A stretch of DNA of 64,000 nt from Nissabacter sp. SGAir0207 (GTDB lineage: Bacteria > Pseudomonadota > Gammaproteobacteria > Enterobacterales > Enterobacteriaceae), in NCBI RefSeq assembly GCF_005491205.1, contig NZ_CP028035.1:3534001-3598000 (forward strand), read 5' to 3'. The notes under the pieces were generated by a model that was given only the letters and a program-made list of their open reading frames with translations, did no database searches and was not told where the DNA came from. Each line of letters starts with the position of its first letter. Position 1 is the stretch's first letter. Positions 21,149 through 30,510 of this stretch are shown in pieces. The position numbers and the translations under genes are program-made.

Positions 21149-22525
21149 ATGACTCAAGCAGTACCCCCCAGCGCCGCCCAGCCGATTGTCGTTGCCAAAT
21201 TTGGCGGCACCAGCGTGGCCGATTTTGATGCCATGAACCGCAGCGCCGATGTTGTGCTCTCCAACCCTGACAACCGTCTGGTGGTGCTCTCCGCGTCGGC
21301 GGGCATCACCAACCTGCTGGTCGCGCTGGCCGAGGGGTGCGACCAGCCGCAGCGCGACGCGCATCTGGCTGAGATCCGTCGTATCCAGTACGCCATCATT
21401 GACCGTCTGGCGCAGCCAGAGGTGATCCGGGAAGAGATTGACCGGATGCTGGAGAATATCGCCATGCTCTCTGAGGCGGCCGCGCTGGCCACCTCGGCGG
21501 CGCTGACCGATGAGCTGGTCAGCCACGGCGAACTGATGTCCACCCTGCTGTTCGTGGAGATCCTGCGGGAGCGCCAGGTGGCGGCGGAGTGGTTCGACGT
21601 GCGCAAAGTGATGCGCACCAATGACCGCTTTGGCCGCGCGGAGCCGGAGACCGCCACGCTGGCGTCACTGGCCGCGCAGCAACTGGCACCGCGTCTGGCA
21701 CGTGCGCTAGTGATCACCCAGGGCTTTATCGGCAGTGAAGAGAAGGGGCGCACCACCACGCTGGGCCGCGGCGGCAGTGACTACACCGCCGCGCTGCTGG
21801 GCGAGGCGCTGCACGCGGTGCGCGTCGATATCTGGACGGACGTGCCGGGCATCTACACCACTGACCCGCGCGTGGTGCCGACCGCCAAGCGCATCGACAA
21901 GATCGCCTTTGAAGAGGCGGCGGAGATGGCGACCTTCGGTGCGAAGGTGCTGCACCCGGCCACCCTGCTGCCGGCGGTGCGCCGTGGCATCCCGGTGTTT
22001 GTCGGCTCCAGCAAGGCCCCGGAAGCGGGCGGCACGCTGGTGTGCGGCAGCACGGAGAACCCGCCGCTGTTCCGTGCGCTGGCGCTGCGCCGCAAGCAGA
22101 CCCTGCTGACGCTGCACAGCCTGCACATGCTGCACGCGCGCGGTTTTTTGGCAGAGGTGTTCAACATCCTGCTGCGCCACAACATCTCGGTCGATCTGGT
22201 CACCACCTCTGAGGTGAGCGTCTCCCTGACCCTCGACACCACCGGCTCCACCTCCACTGGCGAGAGCCTGCTGACCACCTCGCTGCTGACCGAGCTATCT
22301 TCGCTCTGCCGGGTGGAGGTGGAAGAGAACCTGGCGCTGGTGGCCCTGATCGGCAACCAGCTCTCACGCGCCAGCGGCGTGGGCAAAGAGGTGTTTGGCG
22401 TGCTCGACCCGTTCAGCATCCGCATGATCTGCTACGGTGCCAGCAGCTATAACCTCTGCTTCCTGGTGCCGGGCGACGATGCCGAGCAGGTGGTCCAAAC
22501 CCTGCACCGCAACCTATTTGAATAA
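21149..22525 (+). CDS. lysC: Lysine-sensitive aspartokinase III LysC
   Basis: LysC phosphorylates aspartate, the first step to lysine, methionine, threonine and diaminopimelate. It has 458 aa (E. coli 449). The kinase domain starts with VVAKFGGTSVADFDAMNRSAD, and TTLGRGGSDYTAALL plus DVPGIYTTDPRVV hold the nucleotide and aspartate sites. The C-terminal tandem ACT domains carry the lysine allosteric site (ISVDLVTTSEVSVSLTLD, NLALVALIGNQLS). The ATG at 21149 follows ACGAGG; upstream in-frame residues are riboswitch leader. An N-terminal extension (TQAVPPSAAQ) is longer than in E. coli. A terminator follows. Confidence 0.97.
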   Translation: MTQAVPPSAAQPIVVAKFGGTSVADFDAMNRSADVVLSNPDNRLVVLSASAGITNLLVALAEGCDQPQRDAHLAEIRRIQYAIIDRLAQPEVIREEIDRMLENIAMLSEAAALATSAALTDELVSHGELMSTLLFVEILRERQVAAEWFDVRKVMRTNDRFGRAEPETATLASLAAQQLAPRLARALVITQGFIGSEEKGRTTTLGRGGSDYTAALLGEALHAVRVDIWTDVPGIYTTDPRVVPTAKRIDKIAFEEAAEMATFGAKVLHPATLLPAVRRGIPVFVGSSKAPEAGGTLVCGSTENPPLFRALALRRKQTLLTLHSLHMLHARGFLAEVFNILLRHNISVDLVTTSEVSVSLTLDTTGSTSTGESLLTTSLLTELSSLCRVEVEENLALVALIGNQLSRASGVGKEVFGVLDPFSIRMICYGASSYNLCFLVPGDDAEQVVQTLHRNLFE

Positions 22526-22545
22526 CTGACGGCGCGCAGGGCGAA

Positions 22546-22569
22546 GCCGGGCGCATGCCCGGCTTTTTT
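22546..22569 (+). terminator. lysC terminator
   Basis: GCCGGGC (22546-22552), loop GCAT and GCCCGGC (22557-22563) are followed by six T. Confidence 0.92.
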
Positions 22570-22630
22570 GTCTCTGCCGTCTGGCGAAAAAACACCCCAC
22601 CCTGCACCATGAAAAGAAGGAATCTGCTCC

Positions 22631-23587
22631 ATGTTAGCGAAGATTACCCGGCTGTTCCCGTTATGGGCTGTGTTGCTCTCCGTCGCGGCCTACTTTGCGC
22701 CCGCCACCTTTACGCCGATTGGCCCGCACGTCAGCACGCTATTGATGCTGATTATGTTTGGCATGGGCGTGACGCTGGAGTTCGCCGACTTCAAGCGCGT
22801 GCTGTCACGCCCGGCCCCGGTGGCCGCCGCCACTTTCCTGCACTACCTGATCATGCCGCTGGCCGCCTGGGTATTGGCGAAACTGTTCCAGATGCCGCCT
22901 GACCTGTCCGCTGGCATGGTGCTGGTCGGCAGTGTCGCCAGCGGCACCGCCTCCAACGTCATGATCTACCTGGCCAAGGGCGACGTGGCGCTCTCGGTAA
23001 CCATCTCGGCAGTTTCGACGCTGGTGGGGGTGTTCGCCACCCCGCTGCTGACGCGGCTCTACGTTGATACCCACATTCAGGTGGATGTGGCGGGGATGCT
23101 GTTGAGCATCCTGCAAATCGTGGTGATCCCGATTTTCGCCGGGCTGGTGATCCACCACCTGTTCACCGGGCTGGTGAAGCGGGTGGAACCGCTGCTGCCG
23201 CTGTTCTCGATGGCCTGCATTTTGGCGATCATCAGTGCGGTGGTGGCCGGCAGCCAGGGCTTTATCGGGTCGGTTGGGCTGGTGGTGATTGTTGCGGTGA
23301 TCTTGCACAACGGCATCGGGCTGCTGAGCGGCTACTGGGGCGGCAAGCTGTTTGGCTTTGACGAAACCACTTGCCGCACGTTGGCGATGGAGGTGGGAAT
23401 GCAGAACTCCGGGCTGGCCGCCACGCTCGGCAAGATCTACTTCACCCCGCTGGCCGCCCTGCCCGGCGCGCTCTTCTCGGTGTGGCACAACCTCTCCGGC
23501 TCGCTGCTGGCGGGCTACTGGTCTGGCAAACCGGTCGATAAATCAGATGCTAACCCGGCCACCGCGCAGCGCGCGGACAAGGCCTGA
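22631..23587 (+). CDS. panS: Bile acid:sodium symporter family transporter, PanS-like
   Basis: This is a 318-aa membrane protein of the BASS superfamily with about ten hydrophobic helices. Characteristic segments are [20 protein letters not shown] (helix 2), [33 protein letters not shown] (helix 4 and the sodium-site crossover), and [15 protein letters not shown] (second crossover). Salmonella PanS in this family imports ketopantoate, and it is the closest named relative by memory; other organic anions are possible. The ATG at 22631 follows AAGGAA. It stands alone between the lysC and its own terminator. It is absent from the corresponding place in E. coli K-12. Confidence 0.8.
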   Translation: MLAKITRLFPLWAVLLSVAAYFAPATFTPIGPHVSTLLMLIMFGMGVTLEFADFKRVLSRPAPVAAATFLHYLIMPLAAWVLAKLFQMPPDLSAGMVLVGSVASGTASNVMIYLAKGDVALSVTISAVSTLVGVFATPLLTRLYVDTHIQVDVAGMLLSILQIVVIPIFAGLVIHHLFTGLVKRVEPLLPLFSMACILAIISAVVAGSQGFIGSVGLVVIVAVILHNGIGLLSGYWGGKLFGFDETTCRTLAMEVGMQNSGLAATLGKIYFTPLAALPGALFSVWHNLSGSLLAGYWSGKPVDKSDANPATAQRADKA

Positions 23588-23593
23588 CTCCCC

Positions 23594-23620
23594 GGCGCTG
23601 CACTTGCAGCGCCTTTTTTT
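23594..23620 (+). terminator. panS terminator
   Basis: GGCGCTGC (23594-23601), loop ACTT and GCAGCGCC (23606-23613) are followed by seven T, ending 3 bp before the yjbB stop. Confidence 0.92.
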
Positions 23621-23622
23621 GC

Positions 23623-25275
23623 CTAGAGCGACGCGGCCTCGCCGCTCTCCTCATCCCGCTCATCATCCTCCAGCTCCTGCTCCAGCACGTTATAGGCCAC
23701 GGCGCAAAACAGCGAGTTGAGGCGCTTCATGTCCCCCAGCAGGCCCAGATGCAGTGAACTGGTTTCGATGCTCTGCACGTTTTGCTGGTGCAGGCGATCG
23801 ACGTGGGCGTGGGCGTAGCGCCGATCCAGTAGGCGAAAACGGTGTTTGGAGCGGCGCAGGCGGCGGGCGCTGGTCAGGTCGCCAGAGAGGAACACCGATA
23901 AACTGAGGCGCAAGTTGGAGAGCAGCCGCTCATGCAGCGCATCCAGCTCTGCCAGCCCGGCGGCGGAGAAGGCGCGGCGGGCGTTGTGGGATTTCACCGC
24001 CACATCGCCGGTCATGCGTTCGATGATGTCGCCCGCTTGCTCCAAATTGAGCGCCATCTCAATGATCTCCGCCCAGCGGCGGGAGTCGCTCTCGCCCAGA
24101 TCCTCCTTCTGTATCTGCGCCAGATAGAGCTTGATGGCGGTGTAGAGCACGTCCACATCATCATCCAGCCGGCTCACCTCACGCTCCTGCGTCAGGTTGC
24201 CGTGCATCACCTCATGGTGGAGGATCAGCATATGCTCCACCACGTCGCCCATGCGCAGCGTCTCGCGCGCGGCATTGGCCAGCGCCAGCGAGGGGGTGTC
24301 CAGCGCGCTGGTGTCGAGGTGACGCGGTGCCAGCCGGGGATCGTCCTGCGGCGAGGCGGCCACCAGCCGCTGGCAAAGGTGCGCCATCGGCTCCGCCAGC
24401 GGCACCATCGCCAGGCAGCGGATCAGGTTGTAGAAGACGTGGAAGTAGATCACCAGCTCCTCGTCGGAGACCGGCAGGCGGTCGAAGTAGTCCGCCAGCG
24501 GGGTGACGAACGGCAGCACCACCACGCAGCCCACCAGCTTGAACAGCAGGCTGCCGAGTGCCACCCGACGCCCCTCGGCGTTCTGTTTGCTGGCGTTGAT
24601 CATCGCCAGCAGGCCGCTGCCAAAGTTGGCACCAATTACCAGACAGAGCGCGACCTTCAGCGAGATGACGCCGGTGGAGGTCAGGGTGGCGGTCAGCAGC
24701 ACCGCCGCCAAGCTGGAGTAACTGATGATGGCGAACAGCGCACCGGTCAGGGCATCGAGTAGCACGTCGCCGGTCAGCGAGGAGAAGAGCACCTTGACGC
24801 CCGAGGCTTGGGTGATGGGCGTGGCGGCGGTGACAATCAGCTCCAGCGCCAGCAAAATCAGCCCCAGCCCGATGGCGACCCGCCCCATCTGCCCGGCGCG
24901 CATCTGTTTGCGGCTGAGGAACATCGCCACGCCAACAAAGATCAGCAGCGGCGAGAGCCAGGAGAGATCGAATGTCAGGACACGCGCCATCAGCGCGGTG
25001 CCGACGTCCGCCCCCAGCATGATCACCAGCGCTGGCGAGAGCGCCACCAGCCCTTGCGCCACAAAAGAGGTCACCAGCAGCGCGGTGGCGTTGCTGCTCT
25101 GCACCAGCGCGGTGACGCCGATGCCAGCGGCGAAGGCCAGCGGTTTCTTTTCCACGCTGCCGCTCAATACCTGACGCAGGTTTGCACCATACACCCGCAT
25201 GATGCCGGTACGGACAATATGCGTTCCCCAGACCAACAGTGACACGGCTGAAAGCAAGTGAAGAAGCGTTAACAC
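23623..25275 (-). CDS. yjbB: YjbB, Na/Pi cotransporter-type protein with PhoU-like tail
   Basis: This 550-aa protein (E. coli 543) has an N-terminal NptA/PNaS transporter domain with two inverted repeats, each carrying the QSSNATALL or SSLAAVLLTATL type motif. A cytoplasmic PhoU-like helical domain (about residues 335-520; ARETLRMGDVVEHMLI, SRRWAEIIEMALNLEQAGDIIERM) follows. E. coli YjbB is reported to export phosphate. The start is GTG at 25275, with AGGAG 9 bp upstream. A stable structure sits just before the ribosome site (next entry). The C-terminus is acidic (EDDERDEESGEAASL). Confidence 0.93.
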   Translation of the reverse strand: MLTLLHLLSAVSLLVWGTHIVRTGIMRVYGANLRQVLSGSVEKKPLAFAAGIGVTALVQSSNATALLVTSFVAQGLVALSPALVIMLGADVGTALMARVLTFDLSWLSPLLIFVGVAMFLSRKQMRAGQMGRVAIGLGLILLALELIVTAATPITQASGVKVLFSSLTGDVLLDALTGALFAIISYSSLAAVLLTATLTSTGVISLKVALCLVIGANFGSGLLAMINASKQNAEGRRVALGSLLFKLVGCVVVLPFVTPLADYFDRLPVSDEELVIYFHVFYNLIRCLAMVPLAEPMAHLCQRLVAASPQDDPRLAPRHLDTSALDTPSLALANAARETLRMGDVVEHMLILHHEVMHGNLTQEREVSRLDDDVDVLYTAIKLYLAQIQKEDLGESDSRRWAEIIEMALNLEQAGDIIERMTGDVAVKSHNARRAFSAAGLAELDALHERLLSNLRLSLSVFLSGDLTSARRLRRSKHRFRLLDRRYAHAHVDRLHQQNVQSIETSSLHLGLLGDMKRLNSLFCAVAYNVLEQELEDDERDEESGEAASL

Positions 25276-25284
25276 AAATAGTCA

Positions 25285-25345
25285 CTCCTTTAACCCCAGG
25301 CATTAACCGGCCCCGCCGCCTGCCTGGTGAGTCGGAACGGCGGGG
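25285..25345 (-). promoter_or_regulatory. Structured leader (possible pseudoknot) abutting the yjbB ribosome site
   Basis: On the transcript CCCCGCCG (25345-25338) pairs with CGGCGGGG (25318-25311). The loop contains CCAGGCA (25327-25321), which is complementary to TGCCTGG (25302-25296) just downstream of the stem. The two helices interlock as an H-type pseudoknot, ending 5 nt before AAGGAG (25290-25285). It could control access to the ribosome site; no known riboswitch class is recognised. Confidence 0.5.
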
Positions 25346-25667
25346 CATCCACATCGGCGCGGCGGCGTCCTGCCCCGGCCAACGGCAAAGAGATTAAGGG
25401 AAATTAAGCATCATAGATGGCCCGCCCGCCTGCCCAGAAAGAGGCGTTGGCGGTGAGCGCCCGTTAATCAGTGACTTACCACTTAAAACTGCAAGCAAGT
25501 GGCGTGCCACACCCCCAACGGGGGCTGTAGTTAACTGTAGACCAAGATGACTTTGACCAGCCGGCAGCCCGGTGAATATGCGCCGTCCGCCGCAATTTTA
25601 GGGCGCGTGTGAGAAAAGATGAGGGAGGTGATGGCCTGCGCGGCGAACGCGCGCAGGCCAAGGGGGA
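25346..25667. other. Gene-free interval metH-yjbB
   Basis: About 320 bp without a gene. It holds a perfect 10-bp GC stem (GGCCTGCGCG/CGCGCAGGCC, 25633-25659) 8 bp after the metH stop and without a T tract, a CCCC/GGGG mini-hairpin near 25517, and presumably the yjbB promoter, which I could not place. Confidence 0.6.
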
Positions 25668-28600
25668 TCAATCGGCGTCATAGCCCAGGTTGGGTGCCAG
25701 CCAGCGCTCCACCTCGCTGGCGCTCATCCCTTTGCGCCGGGCGTAATCCTCCACCTGATCGCGCTGGATCTGCGCCACGGCAAAGTACTTGCTCTGCGGG
25801 TGGCTGAAGTACCAGCCGGAGACCGCCGCACCCGGCCACATGGCAAAGGACTCCGTCAGCTTCATGCCGGTGTGCGCCTCGACATCCAGCAACTGCCAGA
25901 TCTGCCCCTTCTCGGTGTGCTCCGGGCAGGCCGGGTAGCCGGGCGCGGGGCGGATGCCCTGATAGTTCTCGCGGATCAGCTCCTCGTTGCTGAGGTTCTC
26001 ATAGGGCGCGAAGCCCCAGTAGACCTTGCGCACCCGCTCATGCAGGTACTCGGCGAACGCCTCCGCCAAGCGGTCAGAGAGCGCCTTGACCATGATTTTA
26101 TTGTAGTCATCATGCTGCCGCTCATAGGCCTCGGCCAGCGCATCCTCCTCCAGCCCGGCGGTGACGGCGAACGCGCCGAGGTAGTCGGGCTGGGTGCCCT
26201 TTGGCGCGACAAAATCGGCCAGACAGTAGTTGGCAAAGTCGCTCTTCTCCGTCTGCTGGCGCAGGTGGTGACTCACCAGCAGCACCTCGTCGCGGCGCTC
26301 ATCGCGGTAGATTTCGATGTCATCGCCCACGCGGTTGGCCGGGAACAGCCCCACCACGCCGCGCGGCGTCAGCGCACTATTGGCTGCCAGCCTGTCGAGC
26401 ATCTCGTTGGCGTCGGCGAACAGGCGCGTCGCCTCCTCGCCCACCACCTCATCTTGCAAAATGCGCGGGTACTTGCCAGCCAGCGACCAGGTCATGAAGA
26501 ACGGCGTCCAGTCGATGTAGTTGCGCAGCGTGTCGATGCTGGCGCTCACCTCCTGCACGCCAAGGCGATGGGCCACCGGCGGGGTGTAATCTTCCCAATC
26601 CAGCGTCAGGGCATTCTCGCGCGCCGCCGCCAACGTCACGGGCGGGGTACGCGGCTTTTTGCGGCCATGCTGGATGCGCACCGTCTCATACTCCTTACGG
26701 GTACGGGCGACAAAGTCATCGTGCTGGGTCTCTGAGAGCAGCGCGGAGACCACGCCCACGGTGCGCGAGGCGTTCTGCACGTAGACCGTCGGGCCGCTGT
26801 AGTTCTGCTCAATTTTCACTGCGGTGTGCGCCTTCGAGGTGGTCGCGCCACCAATCAGCAGCGGCAGGGTGAAGCCCTGCCGTTCCATCTCCTTCGCCAC
26901 GTTGACCATCTCATCCAGCGACGGGGTGATCAGGCCGGAGAGGCCGATGATGTCCACCTTCTCCTCAATCGCGGTCTTTAGGATCTTGTCGGTCGGCACC
27001 ATCACGCCGAGGTCGATAATTTCGTAGTTGTTGCACTGCAACACCACGCCGACGATGTTTTTGCCGATGTCATGCACATCGCCCTTTACCGTCGCCAACA
27101 GGATTTTGCCAGCGCTGCTGCCCTGCTGCTTGCTGGCCTGAATATAAGGCTCAAGGTAGGCCACCGCCTGCTTCATCACGCGCGCCGATTTCACCACCTG
27201 CGGCAGGAACATTTTGCCCTCGCCAAACAGGTCACCGACCACGTTCATGCCATCCATCAGTGGGCCTTCGATGACCTCAATCGGCCGCGCTGCCGCCTGC
27301 CGCGCCTCTTCGGTGTCCTGCTCAATGAATTCGGTGATGCCCTTGACCAGCGAGTACTCCAGCCGCTTGTTGACCGGCCAGCCGCGCCACTCGGCCTGCA
27401 CTTTGTCCGCTTCGCCGCCGCCCTTGTTGCCGCGATACTTCTCCGCCAGCTCCAGCAGGCGCTCGGTGCCATCCGCCCGGCGGTTGAGCACCACATCCTC
27501 CACCGCATCGCGCAACTCGGCCGGCAGGTCATCATAGATCGCCAGCTGGCCAGCGTTGACGATGCCCATGTCCATGCCATTGCGGATGGCGTGGTAGAGG
27601 AACACCGCGTGGATCGCCTCGCGCACCGGGTCGTTGCCGCGGAAGGAGAAGGAGACGTTGGAGACGCCGCCGGAGATCAGCGCGTGGGGCAGCTCCGCCT
27701 TGATGTCGGCGCAGGCCTCGATAAAGTCCACCGCGTAGTTGTTGTGCTCCTCAATGCCGGTCGCCACCGCAAAGATATTCGGGTCAAAGATGATATCTTC
27801 CGGCGGGAAGCCCACCTGCTCGGTCAGGATCTGGTAGGCGCGGCGACAAATCTCAATTTTGCGGGCGCGGGTGTCCGCCTGCCCCACCTCATCAAATGCC
27901 ATCACCACCATCGCCGCGCCATAGCGCCGCACCAGTTTGGCGTGATGGACAAAGGCTTCTACCCCCTCTTTCATCGAGATGGAGTTGACGATGCCCTTGC
28001 CCTGAATGCACTTCAGCCCCTTCTCCACCACCTCCCATTTCGAGGAGTCGATCATAATCGGCACGCGTGCGATGTCCGGCTCGCCAGCGATCAGGTTGAG
28101 GAAACGCACCATCGCTGCCTCGGCGTCGAGCATCCCCTCATCCATGTTGATGTCGATGATCTGCGCGCCGCTCTCCACTTGCTGGCGTGCCACCTCCAGC
28201 GCCTCGCTGTACTTTTCCTCTTTGATCAGGCGCTTGAAGCGGGCGGAGCCCGTGACGTTGGTACGCTCACCGACGTTGACGAACAGGGTGTTGGCGTCAA
28301 TGGTCAGCGGCTCCAGCCCAGAGAGGCGACAGGCCACCGGAATGGCGGGCAGCGCGCGCGGTGCCACGCCCTCCACCACGGCCGCGATGGCGGCAATGTG
28401 CGCTGGCGTGGTGCCGCAGCAGCCGCCGACGATATTCAGGAAGCCCGCGCGTGCCCACTCGCCAATCTGCGCCGCCATCTCATCTGCCCCCAGATCATAC
28501 TCGCCGAAGGCGTTGGGCAGCCCGGCGTTGGGGTGCGCGGTGACATAGCACTCGGCGATGCGCGACAGCTCTTGCACATACTGGCGCAGTTCATCTGGCC

Positions 28601-29348
28601 CCAGTGCGCAGTTCAGGCCGAAGGAGAGGGGCCGGACGTGGCGCAGCGAGTTGTAGAAGGCCTCGGTGGTCTGGCCGGAGAGTGTGCGGCCAGAGGCGTC
28701 AGTGATGGTGCCGGAGATCATCACCGGCAGCTCAACGCCCAGCGCCTCAAACTCGCTCTCCACCGCGAAAGTGGCGGCTTTGGCGTTGAGGGTGTCAAAC
28801 ACCGTCTCAATCATGATCAGGTCAACGCCGCCCTCAATCAGCGCGCGCGTCGATTCGCGGTAGGCATCCACCAGCTGGTCAAAGGTGACGTTGCGATAGG
28901 CCGGGTCGTTGACGTCTGGCGAGATGGAGGCCGTGCGGTTGGTCGGGCCGAGCACCCCGGCGACGTAGCGCGGTTTCTCCGGCGTGCGGGCCGTCCACTC
29001 ATCGGCGCAGATGCGCGCCAGCCGGGCCGCCTCATAGTTGATTTCAGCGGAGAGCGACGCCATCTGGTAGTCCGCCATCGCGATGGGCGTGGCGTTGAAG
29101 GTATTGGTTTCCAGGATGTCCGCGCCCGCCTCCAGATAGGCGTAGTGGATGGCGGTGATCACCTCCGGCTTGGTCAGCACCAGCAGGTCGTTATTGCCCT
29201 TCAGGTCGCTGGGCCAATCGGCAAAGCGCGCGCCACGGTAATCCTCCTCCTCCAGCCGGTAACTCTGGATCATGGTGCCCATACCGCCATCCAACACCAA
29301 AATACGCTGGTCAAGCTGCGAACGCAGCGCTTCTGCTCGATTTGTCAC
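25668..29348 (-). CDS. metH: Cobalamin-dependent methionine synthase MetH
   Basis: MetH transfers a methyl group from methyltetrahydrofolate to homocysteine via cobalamin. At 1226 aa (E. coli 1227) all four modules are present. The homocysteine module (about 1-350) has zinc ligands in GLNCALG and GGCCGTTP. The pterin module spans about 355-650 ([19 protein letters not shown]). The B12 module has the [11 protein letters not shown]is-on motif (about 755-765). The AdoMet reactivation module holds [15 protein letters not shown]. The start is GTG at 29348. It is divergent from iclR, as in E. coli. Confidence 0.98.
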   Translation of the reverse strand: MTNRAEALRSQLDQRILVLDGGMGTMIQSYRLEEEDYRGARFADWPSDLKGNNDLLVLTKPEVITAIHYAYLEAGADILETNTFNATPIAMADYQMASLSAEINYEAARLARICADEWTARTPEKPRYVAGVLGPTNRTASISPDVNDPAYRNVTFDQLVDAYRESTRALIEGGVDLIMIETVFDTLNAKAATFAVESEFEALGVELPVMISGTITDASGRTLSGQTTEAFYNSLRHVRPLSFGLNCALGPDELRQYVQELSRIAECYVTAHPNAGLPNAFGEYDLGADEMAAQIGEWARAGFLNIVGGCCGTTPAHIAAIAAVVEGVAPRALPAIPVACRLSGLEPLTIDANTLFVNVGERTNVTGSARFKRLIKEEKYSEALEVARQQVESGAQIIDINMDEGMLDAEAAMVRFLNLIAGEPDIARVPIMIDSSKWEVVEKGLKCIQGKGIVNSISMKEGVEAFVHHAKLVRRYGAAMVVMAFDEVGQADTRARKIEICRRAYQILTEQVGFPPEDIIFDPNIFAVATGIEEHNNYAVDFIEACADIKAELPHALISGGVSNVSFSFRGNDPVREAIHAVFLYHAIRNGMDMGIVNAGQLAIYDDLPAELRDAVEDVVLNRRADGTERLLELAEKYRGNKGGGEADKVQAEWRGWPVNKRLEYSLVKGITEFIEQDTEEARQAAARPIEVIEGPLMDGMNVVGDLFGEGKMFLPQVVKSARVMKQAVAYLEPYIQASKQQGSSAGKILLATVKGDVHDIGKNIVGVVLQCNNYEIIDLGVMVPTDKILKTAIEEKVDIIGLSGLITPSLDEMVNVAKEMERQGFTLPLLIGGATTSKAHTAVKIEQNYSGPTVYVQNASRTVGVVSALLSETQHDDFVARTRKEYETVRIQHGRKKPRTPPVTLAAARENALTLDWEDYTPPVAHRLGVQEVSASIDTLRNYIDWTPFFMTWSLAGKYPRILQDEVVGEEATRLFADANEMLDRLAANSALTPRGVVGLFPANRVGDDIEIYRDERRDEVLLVSHHLRQQTEKSDFANYCLADFVAPKGTQPDYLGAFAVTAGLEEDALAEAYERQHDDYNKIMVKALSDRLAEAFAEYLHERVRKVYWGFAPYENLSNEELIRENYQGIRPAPGYPACPEHTEKGQIWQLLDVEAHTGMKLTESFAMWPGAAVSGWYFSHPQSKYFAVAQIQRDQVEDYARRKGMSASEVERWLAPNLGYDAD

Positions 29349-29475
29349 TGTAACCTCAACCTTACTGCCGGGGCACAGCCCGGAACCTGTAAACGACGGC
29401 GCACCTGCGGGGTGCCGAAAAATCAGACAAGCGCCATCCTAACACAAGTTTTTCACCGGCCACTGCGGCGTATAT

Positions 29476-29488
29476 TGAGACTTTTTCA
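29476..29488. promoter_or_regulatory. MetR-like site upstream of metH
   Basis: TGAG-N5-TTCA matches the MetR consensus TGAA-N5-TTCA at 7 of 8 positions, 128 bp before the metH start. MetR with homocysteine activates metH in enteric bacteria. Confidence 0.45.
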
Positions 29489-29548
29489 GTTAGCGTGTTA
29501 AACAGATCGGATGAGCAAAGCAGCGCCTTGCCAACCATACTGAGTAAA

Positions 29549-29563
29549 TGAAAATAAATTCCA
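29549..29563. promoter_or_regulatory. IclR operator upstream of iclR
   Basis: TGAAAATAAATTCCA matches the IclR consensus TGGAAATNATTTCCA at 12 of 14 defined positions and ends 36 bp before the iclR start codon, consistent with IclR autoregulation. Confidence 0.75.
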
Positions 29564-29599
29564 ATTTCCTTCCCTTTTCCGCTTACAAAAGGATGCCCC

Positions 29600-30433
29600 A
29601 TGGCTACCCCACTTCCTGTCAAACGCGGTAAAAAGCCCCGTGCCGCAGCCGCCAGCCCGGCCGCCACGGGCCAGGTGCAGTCGTTGACCCGCGGCCTGAC
29701 GCTGCTGGAATTTATTGCCGCATCGCACAACAGCGTGGCGCTCACTGAACTTGCGCAACAGGCTGGCCTGCCAAACTCCACCACCCACCGTCTGCTGACC
29801 ACCATGCAGCAGCAGGGGTTTGTACGGCAGGTGGGCGATCTCGGCCACTGGGCGATTGGCGCGCAGGCATTTATTGTCGGCAGCAGCTTTTTGCAGAGCC
29901 GTAACCTGCTGGCGATTGTGCACCCGGTGCTGCGCCGCCTGATGGAGGCCTCCGGCGAGACGGTGAATCTGGCGGTGTTCGACCACGCGGATTCCCAGGT
30001 GATCATCATCGATCAGGTGCAGTGCAACGCCCTGATGCGCATGTCCGCCCCGATAGGTGGCAAGCTGCCGCTGCACGCCTCGGGTGCGGGCAAGGCGCTG
30101 CTGGCGCAGTTCAGCGAGGCGAAGGTGAGTGAATTGCTGCACCGTACCGGCCTGCACAGCTATACCCACGCCACGCTGACCTCACCGGCGCACCTGAAGG
30201 AGGATCTGGCGCATACCCGCAAGCGCGGTTACTCCTTTGATGATGAGGAACATGCGCTGGGGCTGCGCTGCGTGGCTGCCTGCCTGTTTGACGAGCATCA
30301 CGCGCCCTTTGCCGCCCTCTCGCTCTCCGGCCCGCTGTCGCGCATCACCGACGACCGCGTCACCGAACTGGGCGCGCTGGTGATCCAGGCCGCGAAAGAG
30401 GTAACGCTGGCCTATGGCGGCGCCCGAGGTTAG
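29600..30433 (+). CDS. iclR: Glyoxylate bypass repressor IclR
   Basis: IclR represses aceBAK; glyoxylate and pyruvate tune its oligomeric state. It has 277 aa (E. coli 274). A basic N-terminal tail (about 1-25) precedes the winged HTH (VQSLTRGLTLLEFIA, LTELAQQAGLPNSTTHRLLTTMQQQGFV; about residues 27-80). The C-terminal effector domain includes GKLPLHASGAGKALLAQF and the Cys in GLRCVAACLFD. The ATG at 29600 follows AAGGA. It is convergent with aceK, as in E. coli, and has its own operator. Confidence 0.97.
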   Translation: MATPLPVKRGKKPRAAAASPAATGQVQSLTRGLTLLEFIAASHNSVALTELAQQAGLPNSTTHRLLTTMQQQGFVRQVGDLGHWAIGAQAFIVGSSFLQSRNLLAIVHPVLRRLMEASGETVNLAVFDHADSQVIIIDQVQCNALMRMSAPIGGKLPLHASGAGKALLAQFSEAKVSELLHRTGLHSYTHATLTSPAHLKEDLAHTRKRGYSFDDEEHALGLRCVAACLFDEHHAPFAALSLSGPLSRITDDRVTELGALVIQAAKEVTLAYGGARG

Positions 30434-30510
30434 CGCCGACGGCAGCGTAACGGGGTTAACGCATTGCGCTAGCCCGTGCCCGCTTGCCGTGCAACCTGCC
30501 CAATTGCCTC

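Noticed and set aside
25633..25659. Classic terminator for metH
   Set aside because: Perfect stem but no T tract on either side; recorded only as a hairpin.
27072..29501. 809-residue open frame antisense to metH
   Set aside because: It mirrors the GC-rich coding bias of metH in another frame; its His/Arg/Val-rich translation resembles no protein and has no ribosome site.
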